Below, in pieces: positions 7,560-16,326 of a DNA stretch of 64,000 nt. The notes beneath the pieces were generated by a model that saw only the letters and a program-made list of their open reading frames with translations, searched no databases and was not told the DNA's origin. A program made the position numbers and the translations under genes. How positions within the stretch are numbered: position 1 is the first letter of the stretch; the number at the start of each line of letters is the position of its first letter. Source of the DNA: Halorubrum ruber. GTDB lineage: Archaea > Halobacteriota > Halobacteria > Halobacteriales > Haloferacaceae. The stretch is taken from positions 1,612,001-1,676,000 of the forward strand of contig NZ_CP073695.1 of the NCBI RefSeq assembly GCF_018228765.1. Direction: 5' to 3'.

Positions 7560-9995
7560 GTGGACGACGCCATCGAGTGGCTGCGGGACCGCCCCTTCTA
7601 CGAGGGACAGATCGCCGACCACCGGCGGCTCCCGGCGCGCGAGCCCGAGTTCGCCGACGTCGACCTCGAATCGCGGCTCGCCGACGCGCTTGCGGAGCGC
7701 GGGATCGATCGGCTTTACCGCCATCAGGCCGACGCGATCGAGGCGGTCCGCGACGGCGACGACGCCGTGCTCGCGACCGAGACGGCGAGCGGCAAGTCCC
7801 TCGCGTACACCGTCCCGGCGTTCGAGGCCGCGATGGACCACGGCGGGCGCACCCTCTATATCGGCCCGCAGAACGCGCTGATCGCGGACCAGGAGGAGTC
7901 GCTGTCGGAGCTCGCCGCCGACCTCGGGTTCGGCAGCCGCGTCTCGGTCGACTCCTACACCGGGCGGCTCTCGCGGGCGGAGAAGCGCGACGTGCGCGAC
8001 CGCCGGCCGACCGTGCTCCTCTCGAACCCGGACATGCTCCACTACGCGCTGTTACCGTACGCCGAGCGCCTGTGGGACTGGTTCTTCTCCTCCTTAGAGT
8101 ACGTCGTGATCGACGAGGTCCACAGCTACCGCGGCGTGTTCGGCTCGCAGGTCGCCCTGACGCTTCGACGGCTCGCGCGGACCTGCGAGCGGTTCGACTC
8201 GTCGCCGCAGTTCGTCTGCTGTTCGGCGACGATCAACAACCCCGTCGACCACGTCGCGACCGTCACCGGCCGCGACCCGGACGGGATCGCGCTCGTCGAC
8301 GAGGACACGTCGGGCCGCGGGCCGCGCGACTGGGTGCTGTGGAACCCGCCGGAGTACGACGACGACTGGCAGGAGCGCGGCAGCGGCCGACGGAAGTCGA
8401 GCCACACGGAGTCGAAGCGGCTGTTCGTCGACCTCGTGACGGCGGGCCAGCAGACGCTGGCGTTCACGCGGGCGCGACAGACCGCCGAGCAGTACGCGAC
8501 CGACAGCGCGAGCGACCTCCGGGAGCGGGGCGAGCACGACCTCGCGGGCAAGGTCGGCGCGTACCAGGCCGCGCTCACCGACGACCGGCGCCGCGAGATC
8601 GAGGCCGACCTCCACGCCGGCGACCTCCGCGGCGTCTGGTCGACGAGCGCCCTCGAGCTGGGCGTCGACGTGGGCGGGCTCGACGCGGTGGTGCTGGACG
8701 GCTACCCAGGCACGCGGATGTCTGCCCACCAGCGCGCCGGCCGCGCCGGCCGCGGCGACGACCCGGCCTTGGTCGTGATGGTCGGCGGCGAGGACCAGCT
8801 CGACCAGTACCTGATGCGCAACCCGGGCGACTTCTTCGACGCGCCGCCCGAGGACGCGATCTGCGACCCGGAGAACGGTCAGCTCATGCCCGGCCACGTC
8901 GCCTGCGCGGCCGACGAGAACTGGCTCTCGCCCGAGGACGACCGCTTCTTCGGTGACTCCTTCCCGGGCGTGGTGGCCGACCTCACCGATGAGGGCGTGC
9001 TGAACCGGCGCGAGGCCGCGGCCGGCACGCGCTGGGTCCACGCTGGCCGGTCGAGCCCGCAGCAGTCGGTGAACCTCCGGACCGCCGAGGAGCGCGAGAT
9101 CTCGCTGATCGAGCGGTCGAGCGGCGAGACGGTCGCGACGCTCGGCTTCGCGGACGCGCTCCGCGACGCCCACCCCGGCGCCATCTACCACCAGCAGGGC
9201 CGCACCTACGAGGTGGTCGAGCTTGACCTCGACCGCGACGTCGCCGAGCTCCAGCAGTCGTGGGCGGACTACTACACGCAGGTGCGCTCCGACAAGGACA
9301 TCGTCGTGAACGAGGACCTCGACGAGCGCGCGCTCTCGGTGCGCCCGGACGTGCCGGTCCGCTTCGCGGACGTCACGGTCACGGAGCAGATCACGGGGTT
9401 CGTCCGCAAGGACGCCGCGACCGGGGAGTCGCTCGGCGAGTCGACGCTCGACCTCCCGGAGACGACGCTGCGCACGAAGTCGCTGTACTTCCCCGTCCCG
9501 GAGGACATCGAACGCGAGATGCGGCGGCTCGGCGACGCGCTCGACGGAGAGGGCGCGTCGGACGGCGCGGCGAGCGCGGAGACCGACGGCGGCGAAGCCC
9601 CCGACGGCGAACCGATCCCGGGCGGCGAGTACGCGTTCAACGGCGGCATCCACGCGGCCGAACACGGGATCATCTCGCTGTTCCCCTTCCACCTGCTGTG
9701 CGACCGCGCCGACGTCGGCGGCATCTCGACGCCGCACCACCCGCACACCGAGGGGCCGGCGGTGTTCGTCTACGACGGCTACCCCGGCGGCGTCGGGCTC
9801 ACCCGTCGCGGACACGGGCGGATCGAGGAGCTGATGACCCGGACGGCGCGGCTCATCGACAGCTGCGACTGCGAGGGCGGCTGCCCGGCCTGCGTCCAGT
9901 CGCCCCACTGCGGCAACGGGAACGACCCGCTGGCGAAGGCGCCCGCAGTCAGCCTGCTGGAGTCGCTGACGGGCGGGGGCGACGGGAAGCCCTGA
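7560..9995 (+). CDS. MrfA/YprA-type DEAD/DEAH helicase with C-terminal Cys4 zinc domain
   Basis: The 811-residue superfamily 2 helicase starts at GTG 7560. Walker A is TETASGKS at residues 73-80, the DEVH box lies near 184-187, motif III SAT near 221, and motif VI QRAGRAGR near 394-401. The C-terminal part is the DUF1998/MZB domain, with four cysteines clustered at about 768-783 (CDCEGGCPAC then C-G-N-G-N). In Bacillus subtilis the family member MrfA is a 3'-5' DNA helicase for mitomycin-type lesions; a similar DNA-repair role is inferred here. PsiE and a photolyase follow on the same strand. Confidence 0.9.
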   Translation: MDDAIEWLRDRPFYEGQIADHRRLPAREPEFADVDLESRLADALAERGIDRLYRHQADAIEAVRDGDDAVLATETASGKSLAYTVPAFEAAMDHGGRTLYIGPQNALIADQEESLSELAADLGFGSRVSVDSYTGRLSRAEKRDVRDRRPTVLLSNPDMLHYALLPYAERLWDWFFSSLEYVVIDEVHSYRGVFGSQVALTLRRLARTCERFDSSPQFVCCSATINNPVDHVATVTGRDPDGIALVDEDTSGRGPRDWVLWNPPEYDDDWQERGSGRRKSSHTESKRLFVDLVTAGQQTLAFTRARQTAEQYATDSASDLRERGEHDLAGKVGAYQAALTDDRRREIEADLHAGDLRGVWSTSALELGVDVGGLDAVVLDGYPGTRMSAHQRAGRAGRGDDPALVVMVGGEDQLDQYLMRNPGDFFDAPPEDAICDPENGQLMPGHVACAADENWLSPEDDRFFGDSFPGVVADLTDEGVLNRREAAAGTRWVHAGRSSPQQSVNLRTAEEREISLIERSSGETVATLGFADALRDAHPGAIYHQQGRTYEVVELDLDRDVAELQQSWADYYTQVRSDKDIVVNEDLDERALSVRPDVPVRFADVTVTEQITGFVRKDAATGESLGESTLDLPETTLRTKSLYFPVPEDIEREMRRLGDALDGEGASDGAASAETDGGEAPDGEPIPGGEYAFNGGIHAAEHGIISLFPFHLLCDRADVGGISTPHHPHTEGPAVFVYDGYPGGVGLTRRGHGRIEELMTRTARLIDSCDCEGGCPACVQSPHCGNGNDPLAKAPAVSLLESLTGGGDGKP

Positions 9996-10043
9996 CGGCG
10001 TTTACCCAAAACCACTTGCTGCCGGGCGCCGTCGGGTCCGTCG

Positions 10044-10490
10044 ATGGAGTTCGATCTCGACGACGCCGCGGATCCAGCCGCGCGAGCGATGGAGTGGCTC
10101 GTCCTCGGCGCGGCGTACTTCCTGCTCCTCCTCTTCCTCATCGGCGTCTTCGACCTGTTCGTCTCGCTGTACCGCCTCCTCGCCGCGGGCGACTTCACCG
10201 ACCCGGTCGAGGTCGTCGGGCTGCTCGACAGCGTCCTCCTGCTCCTGATCATCGTCGAGGTCCACCGGACGCTCGTGGCGTACGCGCGCGGCCAACCGGT
10301 CCTCCGGATCGTCGTGAGCGCGGCGATCATCGCCGTCTCTCGGCGGGTGATCAGCTTCCGGCTCGAGGACTACGGCGGCGGAAACGAGGCGCTGCTCGCG
10401 GCCGCCGCGCTCGGCGTCCTCGTTATCACGCTCACGGTCGGCTACTTCCTCCTCGACCGCGTGAGCGTCCCGGGGCGACTGGAGCTGTGA
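10044..10490 (+). CDS. PsiE-family membrane protein
   Basis: The 148-residue protein has four predicted membrane helices (residues about 17-42, 60-76, 92-105 and 115-137) and matches the phosphate-starvation-inducible PsiE family. The conserved central part reads LLIIVEVHRTLVAYARG, followed by RIVVSAAIIAVSRRVI. The biochemical function of PsiE is not known. The gene lies 49 bp after the MrfA-type helicase and 92 bp before the photolyase, all rightward. The start ATG at 10044 fits a short leader. Confidence 0.83.
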   Translation: MEFDLDDAADPAARAMEWLVLGAAYFLLLLFLIGVFDLFVSLYRLLAAGDFTDPVEVVGLLDSVLLLLIIVEVHRTLVAYARGQPVLRIVVSAAIIAVSRRVISFRLEDYGGGNEALLAAAALGVLVITLTVGYFLLDRVSVPGRLEL

Positions 10491-10581
10491 CCGCGGGGGC
10501 GCGGCGACTCTCGACCGGCGAGGTCGGCGCCTCCCTCGTCGGTCCCGGTGGTTTCACGGTGAACGCGCCCGTGTCGATCCC

Positions 10582-12138
10582 ATGGAGCTGTTCTGGCACC
10601 GACGGGACCTCAGAGCCGCCGACAACGTCGGCCTCGCGGCCGCGACCGGGGCCGACGACGACGCGGACCGGGGCCCCGCCGCGCCCGTCTTCGTCTTCGA
10701 TCCGGACATCCTCGAACACGCGAGCGACGTGCGCGTCCGCCGCCTGCTCGACGGGCTGGCCGCGCTCCGCGACGACTACCGCGAGCGCGGGAGCGACCTG
10801 CTCGTCGCGCGCGGCGACCCCGAGACGGTCCTCCCCCGGCTCGCGGACGCGCTCGACGCCGAGCGCGTCGTCTGGAACCGCGACTACTCGGGACTCGCCC
10901 GCGAGCGCGACGCGGGAGTACGGCGCGCGCTCGACGGGGTCGACGTGGCGCGCGAGGCGCACCACGACGCGGTCCTCCACGACCCCGACGCGATCCGGAC
11001 GAACGCCGGTGACCCCTACTCGGTGTACAGCTACTACTGGAAGAAGTGGACCGACCGCGCGACGGACGACCCGGCGCCGACGCCGACCGGCGAGGGGCTC
11101 GTCGACGCCGACCGGCTCGCGGACGCGGTCGACGCGGTCGACTGGGACGACGCGGCGGACGCGGTCGCGGACGGCGGGGACGCCGACGCCGGAAGCGTCA
11201 CCGCCGACGCTGGTCTGAACGGCCTCGCCGTCGGCGACCTTCCCGCTCCCGCCGACCTCGGCTTCGCGGAGCCCGACGCCGAGGTCGGCCCCGCGGGGAC
11301 CGCGGCCGCCCGCGAGCGCCTCGACGAGTTCCTCGACGAGGCGGTGTTCGCCTACGAGGCCGAGCGCGACTACCCGGCGAAGGGGGCGACCTCCCGGCTC
11401 TCGGCGTTCCTGAAGTACGGCGAGATCGGCGTCCGGGAGGCGTACGCCGCGACCGAGGAGGCGATGGCGGAGGCCGAGTCGGACGCGCGGCCCGACGACG
11501 CCCCCGAGCAGGTCGAGGAGTACCAACAGCAGCTGGCGTGGCGGGAGTTCTACGCGCAGGTGCTCTTCCACAATCCCGAGGTCGTGACGTCGAACTTCAA
11601 GGAGTACGAGGCGGGGATCGAGTGGCGCGACGACCCCGAGGAGATCGCGGCGTGGAAGCGCGGCGAGACGGGGTACCCCATCGTCGACGCGGGGATGCGC
11701 CAGCTGCGTCAGGAGGCGTTCATGCACAACCGCGTGCGGATGATCGTCGCCTCCTTCCTCACGAAGGACCTCCTCGCCGACTGGCGCCACGGCTACGACC
11801 ACTTCCGAGAGAAGTTGGCGGACCACGACACCGCCAACGACAACGGCGGGTGGCAGTGGGCGGCCTCGACCGGGACCGACGCGCAGCCGTACTTCCGCAT
11901 CTTCAACCCGATGACACAGGGCGAGCGGTACGACCCCGACGCGGAGTATATAAAAGAACACGTGCCGGAGCTGCGCGGACTCGACGCCGACCTCATCCAC
12001 GAGTGGCACGAGCTGTCGCCCACACAGCGCGCGAACGCCGCGCCGGAGTACCCTGCGCCGATCGTCGACCACTCGGAGCGGCGGGAGGCGGCGCTGGCGA
12101 TGTACAAGCGAGCGCGCGGCGAAGATCCGGAGGAATAA
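10582..12138 (+). CDS. phr: deoxyribodipyrimidine photolyase (CPD photolyase, class I)
   Basis: The 518-residue protein starts with the photolyase alpha/beta domain (MELFWHRRDLRAADN). The C-terminal FAD domain contains TSRLSAFLKYGEIG near residue 270, WREFYAQVLFHNPEV near 320, and the family signature TGYPIVDAGMRQLRQ followed by MHNRVRMIVASFL near 365-395. The tail NDNGGWQWAASTGTDAQPYFR contains the conserved DNA-lesion and flavin contacts. It uses light to split cyclobutane pyrimidine dimers. An acidic linker at residues 165-230 is rich in Asp-Ala and longer than in bacterial enzymes, as is common in haloarchaea. Confidence 0.93.
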   Translation: MELFWHRRDLRAADNVGLAAATGADDDADRGPAAPVFVFDPDILEHASDVRVRRLLDGLAALRDDYRERGSDLLVARGDPETVLPRLADALDAERVVWNRDYSGLARERDAGVRRALDGVDVAREAHHDAVLHDPDAIRTNAGDPYSVYSYYWKKWTDRATDDPAPTPTGEGLVDADRLADAVDAVDWDDAADAVADGGDADAGSVTADAGLNGLAVGDLPAPADLGFAEPDAEVGPAGTAAARERLDEFLDEAVFAYEAERDYPAKGATSRLSAFLKYGEIGVREAYAATEEAMAEAESDARPDDAPEQVEEYQQQLAWREFYAQVLFHNPEVVTSNFKEYEAGIEWRDDPEEIAAWKRGETGYPIVDAGMRQLRQEAFMHNRVRMIVASFLTKDLLADWRHGYDHFREKLADHDTANDNGGWQWAASTGTDAQPYFRIFNPMTQGERYDPDAEYIKEHVPELRGLDADLIHEWHELSPTQRANAAPEYPAPIVDHSERREAALAMYKRARGEDPEE

Positions 12139-12174
12139 GCGGGTGACGATGGATTCAGAGTCGCTGTGACGGCG

Positions 12175-12295
12175 ACCACCGCCAAAGCCCCAGCCGTTCG
12201 CTTATAAACAGTTGGTCCCGGATCGACGGAGAACACCATCAAAGCCCCAGCCGTTCGCTTATAAATAGTTGATCCCGAATCAACGGAGAACACCA
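12175..12295 (+). repeat. tandem TATA-bearing repeat units heading element B
   Basis: Two copies of a 57-bp unit precede element B. Each contains CAAAGCCCCAGCCGTTCGC, a TTATAA box (12202 and 12259), and an AGTTG-TCCCG then CGGAGAACACCATC tail. Each unit is therefore the promoter plus the opening of the stem, repeated without the rest of the element. The last box is 38 bp before the CAAAG at 12297. The few differences between units suggest recent duplication. Confidence 0.7.
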
Positions 12296-12600
12296 TCAAA
12301 GCCCCAGCCGTGAGGCGGCCGCACGCTCGCTGTCGCCCGAAAATCTCCGATTTTCGGGATGACGAGACGCCTCCGGCGTCTCGAACCACGCGCTTCAGTC
12401 GCTCGCTTCGCTCGCTCCCTCCAGTGCTTACGTCGCCTGCGGCCGCCTCACGGCTGCCCCTTTGAGTCCCACCCCGAACCGCACCGCAGCCTCAAGCCTC
12501 CCCAGCCTCGTTGACCGCCCTCCGCGTTGCTCCGGGCGGTCGACTCCCTCGCACGCGCTCCTCGCGGCCTATCGGCCGCTCGCAGGCGCGCGCCACCGCA
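12290..12600 (+). ncRNA. structured intergenic element B (candidate novel RNA)
   Basis: Copy 2 of 6. The first stem is AGCCGTGAGGCGGCCGC with its complement ending CCTCACGGCT. Relative to copy A it has swapped two base pairs on both sides, so the pairing is kept. CAAAG/CTTTG and the CCCC/GCCC internal loop are unchanged. The apical loop carries two extra hairpins, CCCGAAAATC/GATTTTCGGG and GAGACGCC/GGCGTCTC, each with a TCC loop. The second hairpin arms are GACCGCCC/GGGCGGTC. The third ends in GCGCGCGCCACCGC. Two AT-rich boxes follow, before the convergent decarboxylase gene. Confidence 0.6.
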
Positions 12601-12628
12601 CGGCGGTTCTTATTTAAAAAGGCGTTAT

Positions 12629-13627
12629 TTAAAACAGCGCCTCGCTCTCGTCAAGGACGCGCGCCGGGCCGCCGACCTCCCAGACGTCGGCGTCGATGCC
12701 GATCTCGGCGATCCGGCTCTCCACCTCGTCGACGTGGTCGGCGAGCGTGTTCACGTACACCGAGGCGCCTGTGTCCGTCGAGAAGTAGACGGGGACGCCC
12801 TCCTCCCGGAGCTCGCGGACCGCGTTGAACACCGCGATCGTCTCGGGCTGCCAGTACACCCACCCCGCGGGGCCGGTCATCGTCGTCGCCGTCAGGGAGA
12901 GGGAGTCGTGCTCGGCCGTCTCGAAGATCCGGTCGAACTCGCCCGCGCGGAGCGCGTCGGTCATCTCGACCAGCTGGTCCTGGACGTGCGCGGTCCGCGC
13001 CTGCATCATGTGGCTCGCGGCGGCCTCGCGGTGCGCCTCCTCGGTCTCTTTATAAGCGGGGACGTGGGCGGCGACGATCCGGAGGTCCTCCTCGGGGTCG
13101 AAGCCGTCCTCGCTCACGCCGGTGTCGAGGCGGTAGGAGCGGCAGTCCTCGTCGTTGAGGCCGGCGTCGAGCCGCGAGTACGCGCCCGTGACGGCGCGGG
13201 CCGCGGAGGAGGAGCCGCGGCGGGCGACGGTGGAGACCTCCGGGAGCGACATGTCGAGCCCCGCGGCCTCGACGAGGGCGAGCGCCGCGGCCGCGAACCC
13301 GGACGAGGAGGAGCCGAAGCCGATGTTCGACGGGAAGGAGTTCTCGCTCTCTAACCGCACCGCGGCGTCGACGCCCGCCAGCTCGCGGACGTGGTCGACG
13401 ACCATGTCGATGCGCTCGGCGGCACGCCCGTCGACCGCCTCGCCGCCGATGACGTAGGTGTCCTCGCTCGCGTCGGGCTGCCACTCGACGGTGGTCGTCG
13501 TCGCGGTCGGGGCGGTACAGAGGCTGATGCTGTCGTGGTACGGGAGCCGCAGTTCCTCGTCGCGCATCCCGTGGTACTTGACGAGCCCCTGGATCGGGTG
13601 GGCTCGCGCGGTGGCCTTGCCGGTCAT
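12629..13627 (-). CDS. phosphomevalonate decarboxylase (haloarchaeal mevalonate pathway)
   Basis: The 332-residue GHMP-fold protein opens with ARAHPIQGLVKYHGMRD and carries the glycine/serine-rich phosphate loop FPSNIGFGSSSSGFAAAAL near residues 97-115. The segment RRGSSSAARAVTGAYSRLD near 135-153 is typical of mevalonate diphosphate decarboxylase relatives. In Haloferax volcanii the homologue was shown to decarboxylate mevalonate 5-phosphate to isopentenyl phosphate, the branch used before isopentenyl phosphate kinase; I transfer that role here. Databases often name this gene mvaD. The product feeds archaeal ether-lipid isoprenoids. It converges on element B. Confidence 0.88.
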   Translation of the reverse strand: MTGKATARAHPIQGLVKYHGMRDEELRLPYHDSISLCTAPTATTTTVEWQPDASEDTYVIGGEAVDGRAAERIDMVVDHVRELAGVDAAVRLESENSFPSNIGFGSSSSGFAAAALALVEAAGLDMSLPEVSTVARRGSSSAARAVTGAYSRLDAGLNDEDCRSYRLDTGVSEDGFDPEEDLRIVAAHVPAYKETEEAHREAAASHMMQARTAHVQDQLVEMTDALRAGEFDRIFETAEHDSLSLTATTMTGPAGWVYWQPETIAVFNAVRELREEGVPVYFSTDTGASVYVNTLADHVDEVESRIAEIGIDADVWEVGGPARVLDESEALF

Positions 13628-13700
13628 ACCTCGGGAAGCGTCCGGCGGGGGATTAGTCGTTGCGATAGGTGGGAGGAAAACGAGGCCAGCTGGCCGGCGC

Positions 13701-14093
13701 TCAGTACGTCTCCACGTCGAGGCCGTCGATACGCTCGAAGTGGTCGCGGTTTCGAGTCACGACCGGTTCGTCGTTCAAAAGTGCCGTCGCCCCGATGATA
13801 CAGTCCTCTCTGTCTATCTCTCGCCCTTGGGCGCGAAGCGAGCCGGAAATCTTCCCGGCCTTTCTCATCACGGTCTCATCGGCGACGACCGCGTGGCGCG
13901 TGTCGAGTACGTCGAGAATCGCCTGTCGGCGGTCTTCAGGAGCGTTCAACTGTGGGACCGCCTCGTACAGTTCGAGTACCGTCATCGAGGAGATCTTCTC
14001 GGGCCGATTCTCGCGCTCGATGAGATCGAGGTATCGGATCGCGTCCTGATCGTCGTGTAGGACATCGATAATGAACGTCGTGTCCTCGATCAT
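13701..14093 (-). CDS. vapC: VapC-type PIN-domain toxin
   Basis: The 130-residue PIN protein has the four acidic residues of the nuclease site: Asp4 (IEDTTFIID), Glu41 (TVLELYEA), Asp97 (REDCIIGATAL) and Asp117 (TRNRDHF). VapC toxins are Mg-dependent RNases that cut tRNA or other RNAs. The start ATG at 14093 overlaps the stop of vapB as ATGA, which fixes the start; an in-frame extension upstream would only re-read the antitoxin gene. Base composition is lower in G+C than the flanking housekeeping genes, which hints at transfer. Confidence 0.92.
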   Translation of the reverse strand: MIEDTTFIIDVLHDDQDAIRYLDLIERENRPEKISSMTVLELYEAVPQLNAPEDRRQAILDVLDTRHAVVADETVMRKAGKISGSLRAQGREIDREDCIIGATALLNDEPVVTRNRDHFERIDGLDVETY

Positions 14094-14332
14094 TCGACGT
14101 CCTGTACATCTGCGTCGATCTGTTCGCGCCGGTCGCGAGAGCGAGACCGCCCCTCCTCGACGAGGGATTCGAGTTCCTCGCCCTCCTCTTCGGAGAGAAT
14201 TCCTGCGACTTCCGTCCACGATCGCTCACCAGCGATCCGTTTGACCACGTCGGAAAACGACTCACCCTCCCGCTTGTGCGATTTGAGCCGCTCGTAGGCC
14301 TCCTCGTCGAGCGAGATCGTTTTCGTCGACAT
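14090..14332 (-). CDS. vapB: VapB-type antitoxin (ribbon-helix-helix)
   Basis: The 80-residue protein begins MSTKTISLDEEAYERLKSHK, a short strand plus helix typical of the archaeal VapB/DUF217 antitoxins that pair with PIN toxins. The N-terminal half should bind DNA as a dimer, and the acidic C-terminal half (SEEEGEELESLVEEG) should wrap the toxin. The start could be the ATG at 14332 or the GTG one codon earlier at 14335. The gene overlaps vapC by four bases. An inverted repeat directly ahead of the start suggests autoregulation. Confidence 0.9.
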   Translation of the reverse strand: MSTKTISLDEEAYERLKSHKREGESFSDVVKRIAGERSWTEVAGILSEEEGEELESLVEEGRSRSRDRREQIDADVQDVE

Positions 14333-14337
14333 CACAG

Positions 14338-14366
14338 TACACAGTTACGTGTGTATATTTATAAAT
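14338..14366 (-). promoter_or_regulatory. vapBC promoter with inverted-repeat operator
   Basis: A perfect inverted repeat, TACACA (14338-14343) and TGTGTA (14350-14355) around a 6-bp centre, lies between a TATA box (TTTATAAATA read leftward, about 14358-14366) and the vapB start at 14332. Transcription would begin near 14335, so a dimer bound here would block polymerase. This is where an autorepressing VapB or VapBC complex is expected to bind. Binding itself is inferred. Confidence 0.65.
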
Positions 14367-14465
14367 CTCAGCGACGATTTCCGCTCGTTTCGTTCTCTTC
14401 CGTCCCCGCGACAACGACGCGATCGAGGGGAACCCTTTTTGACCGGTCGGCGGGTACTCGGCGCC

Positions 14466-14807
14466 ATGACCGAGTACACCGTCGAGTTCGTCGGCACCGG
14501 CGAGACGATCGAGGTGGCCGACACGGAGACGATCCTCAGCTCCTGCTTCGACGAGGGGATCGCCCAGGAGTACTCCTGCCGCGTCGGGATGTGTCTCGCC
14601 TGCTCCGCGGAGATCGTCGAGGGCGAGGTGACTCAGCCGGCGGCCCGCGGTCTCACCGACGAGGAAGCCGAGGAGTACGCGCTCACCTGTATGGCGCGCC
14701 CGCAGTCCGACCTGAAGCTCGACCGCGGGAAGTACCCGCCGAGCATCGAGGACGACGCGGCGACCGCCGCGGGCGAGGGCGACGGCGCGGCCGCGGACGA
14801 CGACTGA
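14466..14807 (+). CDS. [2Fe-2S] ferredoxin
   Basis: The 113-residue plant-type ferredoxin has the cluster ligands in YSCRVGMCLACSAEI (Cys at about 38, 43 and 46) and LTCMARPQSDLKL (Cys near 77). It lacks the long N-terminal halophilic insertion of the classic halobacterial ferredoxin and ends in an acidic Asp/Ala tail. It would carry electrons in the cytoplasm; the partner cannot be named. Start ATG at 14466 follows a T-rich box (CCCTTTTTGA) about 32 bp upstream, in the TATA position. Confidence 0.9.
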   Translation: MTEYTVEFVGTGETIEVADTETILSSCFDEGIAQEYSCRVGMCLACSAEIVEGEVTQPAARGLTDEEAEEYALTCMARPQSDLKLDRGKYPPSIEDDAATAAGEGDGAAADDD

Positions 14808-14871
14808 GTCGGCTCGCGTTCCCCGCTCGCGCGCCTCGTTCTCCCCGCTCCGCTATTCGTCGCTCAGTTCG

Positions 14872-15192
14872 CTATTCGTCGACCCGCTCGAAGCGGTGTC
14901 GGACCACGTCGGCGTCGTCGTCCCAGTCGAAGTTTCCGCCGTGCGCGCGGACCATTCGCTCCTTGTACGCCTCTAAGGAGGGCGACCCCTCGCGCTTCGC
15001 GTCCTCGTCGGTCATGTCGCCGAGCGTGCGCTCGGTGACCTCGGTCAGTTCGAAGGCGACGCCGTCGACCTCGAACGTGTCACCCTCCTCGCCGTAGCGG
15101 TTCCCGCGGTGGAGCTGCGTCACCTCGCCGTCGAGGGCGGCTTGCTTCACGCGGTCGTTCGGGAGCAGGTCGGCCGGGTCGTTGTCGGACAT
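14872..15192 (-). CDS. ASCH-domain protein
   Basis: The 106-residue acidic protein fits the ASCH fold. A basic first segment (RVKQAALDGEVTQLHRGNRYGEEGDTFEVDG) is followed by a beta strand with ELTEVTERTLGDMTDEDAKREG, then a helix with SLEAYKERMVRAH and a final strand VVRHRFERV. ASCH domains are small PUA-like domains thought to bind RNA or modified bases. It converges with the ferredoxin gene and is divergent from pyrB. Function is unknown beyond the fold. Confidence 0.78.
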   Translation of the reverse strand: MSDNDPADLLPNDRVKQAALDGEVTQLHRGNRYGEEGDTFEVDGVAFELTEVTERTLGDMTDEDAKREGSPSLEAYKERMVRAHGGNFDWDDDADVVRHRFERVDE

Positions 15193-15378
15193 AGTCGGAC
15201 CTTTGGCCCGGATCGGTTTATAAGCGCGGACGGGTGTCGGCGGCCACCGAGCGTGCGAACTATCACCGCGTTCTGCGAATCTCGAAACTGTCGGTCATAG
15301 GGATCCACACGGACGTGAACACCCGCGCTGCGCCCCGAGCCGAGGGATTCAAGATACTGCCGAATCCCATCTCAGACG

Positions 15379-16326
15379 ATGCGACAGGACCACCTCATCA
15401 CCGCGACCCAGCTCTCGCGGGATGACATCGAGGCCGTGCTCGACCGGGCCCGAGCGGTCGCCGACGACCCCGCCGCCTACGCGGACCGGCACGCCGGGCG
15501 CGTGCTCGCGCTGTGCTTCTTCGAGCCCAGCACGCGCACCCGGATGAGCTTCGACAGCGCGGCCAAGCGCCTCGGGATGAACACCATCGACATGGGCGAC
15601 GTCGACTCCTCGTCCGTCTCGAAGGGGGAGTCGCTGTCCGACACCGTCCGCGTCATCGAGGGGTACGCCGACGCCCTCGTCCTGCGCCACCCCAGCGAGG
15701 GCGCCGCGACGCTCGCCGGCGAGCGCGTCGACGTCCCGGTCGTCAACGCGGGCGACGGCGCCGGGCAACACCCCTCCCAGACGCTGCTCGACCTCCACAC
15801 GATCCGCGAGGACCATGGGCTCGACGACCTCACCATCGGGATCATGGGAGACCTGAAGTACGGGCGGACGGTCCACTCGCTGGCGGCCGCGCTGACGGAG
15901 TTCGACGCCAACCAGCACTTCATCAGCCCCGAGTCGCTGCGGCTCCCCCGCTCCGTGCGCTTCGACCTCCACGAGACGGGCGCGCAGATCCGCGAACACG
16001 AGGAGCTCGACCCGGTCCTCGACGAGCTCGACGTGCTGTACGTCACCCGGATCCAGAAGGAGCGGTTCCCCGACGAGAACGAGTACCACCGCGTCGCCGG
16101 CGAGTACCGGATCGACGCCGAGACGCTCGACGCCGCCGCCGACGACCTCACCGTGATGCACCCGCTCCCGCGCGTCGACGAAATCGCGCCCGACGTCGAC
16201 GAGACCGAGCACGCGCGCTACTTCGAGCAGGCGCACAACGGGATCCCGGTGCGGATGGCGCTGCTCGACACCCTCTTGGAGAACGCGAATCCGGACGGCG
16301 ACGAGGGGACGGAGGTGGACCGATGA
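15379..16326 (+). CDS. pyrB: aspartate carbamoyltransferase catalytic subunit
   Basis: The 315-residue enzyme shows the carbamoyl-phosphate loop Ser-Thr-Arg-Thr at residues 51-54 ([12 protein letters not shown]), the KGES loop near 76-79, HPSEGAA near 98, and [15 protein letters not shown] near 130. The HPLPRVDEI segment near 259 binds aspartate. It makes N-carbamoyl-aspartate, the first committed step of pyrimidine synthesis. The stop overlaps the ATG of pyrI, as in most archaea. The start at 15379 has a probable promoter box TTCAAGATA about 30 bp upstream. Confidence 0.97.
   Translation: MRQDHLITATQLSRDDIEAVLDRARAVADDPAAYADRHAGRVLALCFFEPSTRTRMSFDSAAKRLGMNTIDMGDVDSSSVSKGESLSDTVRVIEGYADALVLRHPSEGAATLAGERVDVPVVNAGDGAGQHPSQTLLDLHTIREDHGLDDLTIGIMGDLKYGRTVHSLAAALTEFDANQHFISPESLRLPRSVRFDLHETGAQIREHEELDPVLDELDVLYVTRIQKERFPDENEYHRVAGEYRIDAETLDAAADDLTVMHPLPRVDEIAPDVDETEHARYFEQAHNGIPVRMALLDTLLENANPDGDEGTEVDR

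Noticed and set aside
14094-14219. N-terminal extension of the VapC protein by 42 residues
   Set aside because: It lies in the antitoxin gene in another frame, and the ATGA overlap gives a clear start at 14093.
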